From Elstera sp043721315 (GTDB lineage Bacteria > Pseudomonadota > Alphaproteobacteria > Elsterales > Elsteraceae), in NCBI GenBank assembly GCA_043721315.1, contig JAYSQZ010000044.1, positions 1-64,000 of the forward strand: DNA of 64,000 bases, given 5' to 3'. Positions 59,261 through 64,000 of the stretch are shown here, piece by piece (the first letter of the stretch is position 1; each line of letters begins with the position of its first letter). The translations under genes were made by a program, and so were the position numbers. Under the pieces are notes generated by a model that worked only from the letters and a program-made list of their open reading frames with translations, did not search any database and had not been told where the DNA came from.

Positions 59261-60085
59261 TCAACTTTTTAGGCGATACCCCGTCCGAATCAGCGTGTAA
59301 GCCGCAAAGGAGAGCGCAAGGCACATGCCGATCATCACACTAACGCCAGCGGTTAAATTCCCATCGGCATGGCCGATAAAGCCGTAGCGGAAGCCATCTA
59401 ACATATAGAAGAACGGGTTGAGATGCGCCACGACCTGCCACGCTTCGGGCAAGCGCGTGGTCGTGTAGAACGTCCCGGACAGGAACGCCAGCGGGCTAAT
59501 AATGAAATTGGCAATGGCATTCATATGATCGAATTTCTCCGACCACAGCCCGCCAACCAGCCCCAGTAGCGATAGCATCGTGCAGGCCGCAATCCCATGA
59601 AACAGGATGAAGCCAAGATGCTCCGGCACTAACCTAACAAAAGGGATCATCGCAAGGCCCGTGACGATGCCCACCATCAGCCCGCGCGTTACCCCTGCCG
59701 CCGTCAGCGCTAACGTCACTTCCCCCGGCGATAGCGGTGGCATGAGCAAATCGACGATATTCCCCTGCATTTTGGAAATCACAAGGGAGGAGGACGTATT
59801 GGCAAAGGCGTTCTGCGTCATCGCCATCATCACCAGCCCTGGCGCTAAGAACTGGCTGTAGGGCACACCATCGACAATTTCCGCCCCCCGCCCCAGCGCG
59901 AGCGTGAAGACGGCCAAAAACAGAAAACTCGTGACCACGGGAGCCATCAGGGTTTGGGTATAGACGTTGAGAAAACGCCGCACTTCCTTAAGGTACAAAG
60001 TCCAAAGCCCCAACCAGTTCACGCCCATGGGGGGCAGCGGCATGGGCGGCAAACCGGGGGGCCGAGTGGGGAGGGGATCAGACAT
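59261..60085 (-). CDS. ABC-2-type transporter permease without adjacent ATPase
   Basis: 274 residues from ATG 60085. A Pro-rich N-terminal tail (about 25 residues) is followed by six transmembrane segments in the ABC-2 arrangement, with the conserved KEVRRFLNVYTQTLMAPVV segment before helix 1 and the family motif around PLAFLSGTFYTTTRLPEAWQ between helices 5 and 6. This resembles the YadH/NodJ group. No ATPase gene is near, so a partner must be encoded elsewhere. Its start and that of recX on the other strand share the four-base palindrome CATG. Confidence 0.88.
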   Translation of the reverse strand: MSDPLPTRPPGLPPMPLPPMGVNWLGLWTLYLKEVRRFLNVYTQTLMAPVVTSFLFLAVFTLALGRGAEIVDGVPYSQFLAPGLVMMAMTQNAFANTSSSLVISKMQGNIVDLLMPPLSPGEVTLALTAAGVTRGLMVGIVTGLAMIPFVRLVPEHLGFILFHGIAACTMLSLLGLVGGLWSEKFDHMNAIANFIISPLAFLSGTFYTTTRLPEAWQVVAHLNPFFYMLDGFRYGFIGHADGNLTAGVSVMIGMCLALSFAAYTLIRTGYRLKS

Positions 60086-60704
60086 GCAGCATGACTCGAA
60101 AACGGGAAACGGGGTCGATCCTACTCTCCGCCCTCGCCAGCGTCCACCAAGGCCGGAGCGCGCTATTCGCGAACGCCCGATCAATGTTAGTGCCGAACGG
60201 CTGTGGGCAATCAGCCTGCGCTATCTGCAACGCTTCTCCGCCTCAGTCGAAATGCTGCGCCGAGTGTTGGATCGGCGCTTGCGGCCCGCGCTCCTCGCCG
60301 AGATGATTGCGCCGGAAGAGGCGGCACAGCGCCGGGAAACGGTGCTTCAGCGCGCCGCCGCCTTGGGCTATCTCGATGATGCGCGCTTCACCGAAGGCCG
60401 CGTGGCGGCCCTGCTGCGCCAGGGCAAAAGCCCGCGCGTGATTACCGAAACCTTGCGCGGTAAAGGCATCGCCCCTGCCGCCGTGAGCGCGGTTTTGGCC
60501 GCAACGGCTGCCGACGCGGAAGAGGATATTGCCCTCACCGCCGCCCGCGCTTTCGCCCGCCGCCGCCGCCTAGGGCCATACCGGGTGAGGCCGTCCGACG
60601 ATCCGCGCCAACCTGAGAAGGATTTGGCAAGCCTGTTGCGCGCGGGGCATTCCCTGACCATCGCCCGGCAAATCGTGACGGCCTCAGACCCGCTAGACGA
60701 ATAG
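60084..60704 (+). CDS. recX: Regulatory protein RecX
   Basis: Modulates RecA filament activity. 206 residues from ATG 60084; a later start is possible because the first 40 residues are charged and not conserved. Three tandem three-helix repeats typical of RecX are seen (about 45-100, 100-150, 150-205), with LGYLDDARFTEGRV as the central recognisable segment. recA is not nearby. It starts back to back with the ABC-2 permease and ends overlapping the convergent LysE gene by 12 bp. Confidence 0.85.
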   Translation: MQHDSKTGNGVDPTLRPRQRPPRPERAIRERPINVSAERLWAISLRYLQRFSASVEMLRRVLDRRLRPALLAEMIAPEEAAQRRETVLQRAAALGYLDDARFTEGRVAALLRQGKSPRVITETLRGKGIAPAAVSAVLAATAADAEEDIALTAARAFARRRRLGPYRVRPSDDPRQPEKDLASLLRAGHSLTIARQIVTASDPLDE

Positions 60705-61310
60705 GATCGACACCAACGTCGCCACGCCAAACAGTAGCAGCAGCGCGCCGGACAGATGGTGCAGCCACTGGAAATCGCGCTGACCAAGCCAGCGCCGCAG
60801 CACAATCCCAACCCCCACAAGCCCGCCCCACCACAGCGTCACCCCGAGAAAAATTCCGAAAATCACGGTCAGCGTCGCGTCCAAACTCATGGCATGGCTC
60901 ACGATGTCGGAGGCGGCGAGTAGGCCCGTGAAGGCAAAAATCGTCATCGGGTTGGTGATCGTCAGGGCAAAGGTGGAGCCGAAAGATTTCACCAGCGCGG
61001 TTTGCCCGGCGTCGGCAGCATCGCCCGACTGGCTGCGCCAACTGTCGATGCCCATGCCGAGGAGCAAAAAACCGCCAATCAGTCGCAGCGGAGTCGAATA
61101 ATCCGTTAGCACTGCCGCCACTGCCGCCACACCGAAGCAGGCGATAACCCCGAACACCATATCGGCAGCAACTGCGCCCGCCGCGCTGGCATACCCGCAG
61201 AGGGCACCCGCTTGCAGCGTTCGGCGCACGCACAGCACTGCTACCGGCCCGACAGGGGCCGACACCATGAGACCGATCAAAATTCCCTTCAGAACGAGCA
61301 ACATTTCCAT
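60693..61310 (-). CDS. LysE/RhtB-family transporter (second copy)
   Basis: 205 residues from ATG 61310 (61304 also possible). Six hydrophobic segments; the PVGP motif at about 20-23 and the NPMTI segment near 120 are conserved landmarks. It differs from the copy at 5992-6618 and is closer to the YahN/ArgO-like group with the SAPVGPVAVLC start. Substrate unknown; convergent with recX. Confidence 0.85.
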   Translation of the reverse strand: MEMLLVLKGILIGLMVSAPVGPVAVLCVRRTLQAGALCGYASAAGAVAADMVFGVIACFGVAAVAAVLTDYSTPLRLIGGFLLLGMGIDSWRSQSGDAADAGQTALVKSFGSTFALTITNPMTIFAFTGLLAASDIVSHAMSLDATLTVIFGIFLGVTLWWGGLVGVGIVLRRWLGQRDFQWLHHLSGALLLLFGVATLVSILFV

Positions 61311-61444
61311 AGGCTGAGACGAACCACAATCAGCCGCGCCAAGCAAGAGGGGCTAGAGAAAGATGCCGCCTCTCGCCGAATCCCACGCGCGGCCCTATAT
61401 TAAACTGGAATAGCGCCTTACTCGGCCCGGCGGAGGGAGCGTAA

Positions 61445-62113
61445 ATGAGCAAAGATGATAGCCTATGGGGATCAATCCGCACCAAGCTGATTGATCGTAA
61501 ACAAGAATGGGCCAAGGAAGGCAGACTGCTGACCGGGCAGCGCGGCACTCCGCTTAGCCAGCGCTTGCCGCCGGGGCAGCATGAGGTGAAAAACTGGCCG
61601 GTGCTCGATTTAGGCATTCGACCGCGCCTAAACGCCGACACTTGGCAGCTTCAGATCGACGGATTGGTGAACGCACCGCAGACGTTGACGTGGGCGAGCT
61701 TTGCCGCTCAACCGCAGCAAAAATTCCTCTCAGACATTCACTGCGTTACCGCGTGGTCGCGCTTCGATAATCATTGGGAGGGCGTCGCCGCGCGGCATCT
61801 GCTGGACCTTGTGCAACCGCTCCCGCACGCCCGTCACGTCATGCTCTACAGCGCCGATGGCTACACGACCAATCTACGCCTCGATCATTTCGGCGCAAAA
61901 GATGTGGTTCTGGCCCATTCCTGGGAGGGCGAGCCGCTTACCCCCGAACACGGCGGGCCAGTGCGGCTGGTCGTGCCGAAATATTACTTCTGGAAATCGG
62001 CCAAATGGCTGACCCGCATCGAGTTTTGTGCCGACGATAAACCCGGCTATTGGGAAAATCGCGGCTACCACAATGAAGGCGACCCGTGGGAGGAAGAGCG
62101 GTACGACCGCTAG
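61445..62113 (+). CDS. Sulfite-oxidase-like molybdopterin enzyme, cytoplasmic
   Basis: 222 residues of the sulfite-oxidase/MsrP family. The molybdenum-ligating Cys100 sits in DIHCVTAWSRFDNHWEGV, and the fold motifs HGGPVRLVVPKYYFWKSAKW near 178 match the family. There is no Tat or Sec signal, unlike MsrP, so it acts in the cytoplasm. Starting at ATG with GGAGG eight bases upstream. Alone as a gene, no haem subunit (MsrQ) is adjacent. Possibly reduces methionine sulfoxide or another oxo-compound; unassigned. Confidence 0.9.
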   Translation: MSKDDSLWGSIRTKLIDRKQEWAKEGRLLTGQRGTPLSQRLPPGQHEVKNWPVLDLGIRPRLNADTWQLQIDGLVNAPQTLTWASFAAQPQQKFLSDIHCVTAWSRFDNHWEGVAARHLLDLVQPLPHARHVMLYSADGYTTNLRLDHFGAKDVVLAHSWEGEPLTPEHGGPVRLVVPKYYFWKSAKWLTRIEFCADDKPGYWENRGYHNEGDPWEEERYDR

Positions 62114-62149
62114 CCGCAACTGAGAATTAATCGCAAAATATGGCTTGCT

Positions 62150-62168
62150 AATGCGAGTCACTCTCAAT
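62150..62168 (+). promoter_or_regulatory. Fur-box-like palindrome
   Basis: The 19-base element agrees at 14 of 19 positions with the classical ferric-uptake-regulator box (left half AATGCGAGT, right half ACTCTCAAT). It overlaps a candidate promoter with CTTGCT (62144-62149), 17 bp, ATATCT (62167-62172), as in iron-repressed small-RNA genes. No iron-related protein gene is adjacent. Confidence 0.4.
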
Positions 62169-62177
62169 ATCTTCCTT

Positions 62178-62251
62178 AGCGAGCGTCGTCCTCGGACCAC
62201 CTCGAACCCTTCCCTTAAAACCCCGTCCCTTTATGGGACGGGGCTTTTTTT
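62178..62251 (+). ncRNA. Candidate small RNA with intrinsic terminator
   Basis: If transcription starts near 62178 the product is about 70 nt: a C-rich single-stranded part with CCACCUCG-like, potentially anti-Shine-Dalgarno sequence, then the terminator hairpin. This is the usual layout of Hfq-type sRNAs. It could equally be only the 3' UTR of the upstream gene; RNA evidence would decide. Confidence 0.35.
62217..62251 (+). terminator. Strong rho-independent terminator
   Basis: Arms CCCCGTCCC (62221-62229) and GGGACGGGG (62235-62243) with loop TTTAT, followed by C and seven T. It is perfect and flanked by A4 upstream, so it could act in both directions. Confidence 0.92.
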
Positions 62252-62436
62252 CGGCATTACCCTTCAAGCCCCTCTTCGGCCCTTTCGGGCGGCGTCTGGA
62301 AAGGAGCCAGGGATGCGACGCGCCGATTGACAGAGGGGCACGGGCTGTGGTTGCCTCGTTTTTAAGGGGTTCCGCGAGGCCCCGTGAGGCGGCAGGCCGA
62401 AGTTCGCGTCCAAGCTCTTATGGTAAGGTGGACGTT

Positions 62437-63249
62437 ATGCCGTCGAATACTGAAATCACCCCGGCGCAACTGTCGCGGTTGGTGGGCTTGCCCACCTGCC
62501 CCGTGCTGCTGGATGTGCGCCTTCCCGATGATTTTGAGGCTGATCCTCGGTTAATCCCCGCCTCCGTGCGGCGCGATCCGTTTTCCGTTGCCACCTGGGG
62601 CGCTGAGTTTATCGGCCAATCGGTCATCGTCAGTTGCCAGCGCGGTTTGAAGCTGTCGGAAGGCGTGGCAGCCTGGTTACGACACATCGGCGTTGCAGCG
62701 GAAACTCTAGCGGGCGGGTTCGAGGCGTGGCGCGCGGGCGGGCATCTGTTGGTCAAGACGGCACCGCTGCCGCCCGCCGACACCGCCGGGCGCACGCTGT
62801 GGGTTACGCGCGCCCGACCGAAAATCGACCGCATTGCCTGCCCCTGGCTTATTCGCCGCTTTATCGACCGCGCGGCGGTGTTTCTGTTCGTCGATGCCAG
62901 CCAAGTCACTGCTGTAGCCGAGCGCTTTGGCGCGACGCCTTTCGACAGTGAAGGCACGTTCTGGAGCCACAGGGCGGAGCGCTGCACCTTCGATACGATG
63001 CTGGAGGAGTTCGGACTAACCTCCCCGGCGCTGGACCGATTGGCGACCATCATTCGCGGCGCGGATACGGCGGCGCTCGATCTCGCGCCGCAGGCCGCAG
63101 GGTTGCTCGCCGCGTCCTTGGGGTTCTCGCGGATGTACCGGGACGATCTGGCGCAACTCACCGCGAGCCTACCTCTCTATGATGCGTTTTACCGTTGGTG
63201 CCGGGATGCCGTGGGCGAGACCCACACCTGGCCGGCTGAAAGGGTGTGA
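62437..63249 (+). CDS. Rhodanese fused to ChrB C-terminal domain (chromate resistance)
   Basis: 270 residues from ATG 62437 (AAGGTGG upstream); the open frame extends left without a good start. The N-terminal rhodanese-like domain (about 8-95) keeps the active-site Cys67 in VSCQRG. From about 108 comes the ChrB C-terminal domain: WVTRARPKIDRIACPWLIRRFID, VFLFVDASQV, and a DTAALDLAPQAAGL segment with conserved Glu/Asp. It precedes chrA by five bases. ChrB acts as chromate sensor or resistance factor; the rhodanese fusion may add a thiol or sulfur-handling step. Confidence 0.88.
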   Translation: MPSNTEITPAQLSRLVGLPTCPVLLDVRLPDDFEADPRLIPASVRRDPFSVATWGAEFIGQSVIVSCQRGLKLSEGVAAWLRHIGVAAETLAGGFEAWRAGGHLLVKTAPLPPADTAGRTLWVTRARPKIDRIACPWLIRRFIDRAAVFLFVDASQVTAVAERFGATPFDSEGTFWSHRAERCTFDTMLEEFGLTSPALDRLATIIRGADTAALDLAPQAAGLLAASLGFSRMYRDDLAQLTASLPLYDAFYRWCRDAVGETHTWPAERV

Positions 63250-63254
63250 GCCTC

Positions 63255-64000
63255 ATGTCTTCCCCCGTCTCCTTCCGCGAGGCTTTTTGGGTGTGGGTGC
63301 GAATCGCCTCTCTCAGCTTCGGCGGGCCTGCGGCGCAAATCGCCGTGATGCACCGCATTCTCGTCGATGAAAAACGCTGGATCGGCGAGACGCGGTTTCT
63401 CCATGCGCTCAACTACTGCATGTTGCTGCCAGGGCCGGAGGCGCAGCAACTCGCCACCTACATCGGCTGGCTCATGCACCGCACAGCGGGCGGGTTGATG
63501 GCGGGGCTACTGTTCATCTTCCCCGGTATGATCGCCATTATGGCCCTAAGCTGGCTCTATGTGTTAGCGGGGCACCTAAGTGCCGTGGAAGGGTTGTTCT
63601 TCGGTCTAAAAGCCGCTGTGCTGGCGGTCGTGCTGCAAGCCTTGCTGCGCGTGGGTAAACGCGCTTTGCGGAACCGCACCTTGTGGGGGCTGGCAGGCGC
63701 GTCCTTCATCGCCATTCACGCCTTCGATCTGCCGTTTCCGCTGATTATCGTGACTGCCGGGATCATCGGCTTTTTCGGCGGCAAGCTAGGATGGTCGGCG
63801 TTCGATGGTAGCGCCGGGCATGGCAGCAGCGGGCCGGGGCTGAAGGATGCCGACAGCCGCTTGGGCGAGGGCGTTCCCGATCACGCCCGCCCTTCTCTAA
63901 GCTGGTCGCTTCGGATCGCCGCGATTTTCGGCGCGCTGTGGCTGGGGCCAGTGCTGGCGCTGATTCTACTGCTGGGGCCGGAGCATGTGTTCAGCACGAT
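63255..64000 (+). CDS. chrA: Chromate transporter ChrA, truncated by window end
   Basis: Starts at ATG 63255, five bases after the rhodanese-ChrB gene, and is open to the window end: 248 residues visible. The N-terminal Chromate_transp domain shows FGGPAAQIAVM near 22-32, the DEKRWI segment and LLPGPEAQQLATYIG near 57-71, all CHR-family signatures, followed by membrane helices. A hydrophilic linker near 185-215 precedes the start of the second half, so this is a long-chain (bidomain) ChrA. It exports chromate in exchange for or coupled to protons. Confidence 0.92.
   Translation, partial: MSSPVSFREAFWVWVRIASLSFGGPAAQIAVMHRILVDEKRWIGETRFLHALNYCMLLPGPEAQQLATYIGWLMHRTAGGLMAGLLFIFPGMIAIMALSWLYVLAGHLSAVEGLFFGLKAAVLAVVLQALLRVGKRALRNRTLWGLAGASFIAIHAFDLPFPLIIVTAGIIGFFGGKLGWSAFDGSAGHGSSGPGLKDADSRLGEGVPDHARPSLSWSLRIAAIFGALWLGPVLALILLLGPEHVFST

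Larger units (their letters stand above)
62114..62436 (+). other. 323-bp intergenic region with candidate Fur site, small RNA and terminator
   Basis: After the sulfite-oxidase-like gene the stretch contains a Fur-like palindrome (62150-62168), a possible promoter, about 40 nt of C-rich sequence and a strong terminator ending at 62251. From 62252 to 62436 there are only small hairpins (GCCTCG/CGAGGC, 62353-62380) and a TTGACA at 62327 with no good -10; this should hold the promoter of the chromate pair. Confidence 0.4.

Noticed and set aside
58152..59300. Long plus-strand open frame of 382 codons
   Set aside because: Antisense to argD; no homology pattern or start signal.
1..64000. CRISPR arrays, tRNA or rRNA genes, IS elements, phage genes
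   Set aside because: Searched by eye in every intergenic stretch and none was found. A tRNAscan-SE or IS-finder run would be needed to exclude divergent cases.

Overview
The window reads as a chromosomal segment of a free-living alphaproteobacterium, probably in or near the Rhodospirillales (tentative). It is GC-rich and almost entirely coding. It carries a CcrM-type GANTC methyltransferase, a perfect CtrA box, a PleC/DivJ-like sensor kinase, the alphaproteobacterial order kpsF-lptC-lptA-lptB-rpoN-hpf-ptsN and the adjacent pair argD-argF-hslO. I found no rRNA, tRNA, CRISPR array, IS element or phage gene.

Layout. 0.3-4.2 kb (minus): an acyl-transfer cassette of DUF459 SGNH protein, SGNH lipoprotein, AlgI-type MBOAT and a 72-residue membrane protein. 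4.5-19.4 kb: cell-wall and housekeeping genes (M23 peptidase, LysE/RhtB exporter, clpB, rnhB), ccrM fused translationally to a small ribbon-helix-helix gene, a large MscS channel with an upstream helical protein, a molybdopterin oxidoreductase, a peptidoglycan-binding protein, and a HAD-pdxJ pair. 19.6-35.6 kb: a GGDEF diguanylate cyclase followed by a surface-polysaccharide region containing a KpsS-like protein, an unrecognised Cys-free and His-free 578-residue protein, GT4, a polymerase-like membrane protein, beta-barrel, Wza, Wzc, Wzx, two hexapeptide acyltransferases, a phytanoyl-CoA-type dioxygenase and a WecA/TagO-type initiating transferase. 35.8-45 kb: an RluA-family synthase behind a CtrA box, an orphan histidine kinase, and the PtsN/HPF/RpoN/Lpt/KpsF block.

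45-49.5 kb: the ybbP-ybbA-tesA neighbourhood, with a HicAB toxin-antitoxin pair inserted in opposite orientation between ybbP and ybbA. 49.6-54.2 kb: aldo/keto reductase, SelO with a degenerate 5'-nucleotidase-like protein, and a GhrA-like dehydrogenase. 54.2-56 kb: an accessory pocket with a RES-Xre toxin-antitoxin pair and a DUF4160/DUF2442 pair. 56-64 kb: hslO, argF, argD, an ABC-2 permease divergent from recX, a LysE exporter, a sulfite-oxidase-like enzyme, a candidate Fur-controlled small RNA, and a chromate-resistance pair whose second gene (chrA) runs off the window.

The polysaccharide genes plausibly form one pathway: lipid-linked start (WecA-like), sugar addition (GT4), decoration (acyltransferases, dioxygenase, perhaps the MBOAT cassette), flipping (Wzx), polymerisation (Wzy-like) and export (Wzc, Wza, beta-barrel). 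The adjacent diguanylate cyclase suggests c-di-GMP input. The least explained items are the 578-residue protein behind a CtrA-like box, the RHH protein coupled to CcrM, the Fur-box/terminator unit at 62.15-62.25 kb, and the two toxin-antitoxin insertions.
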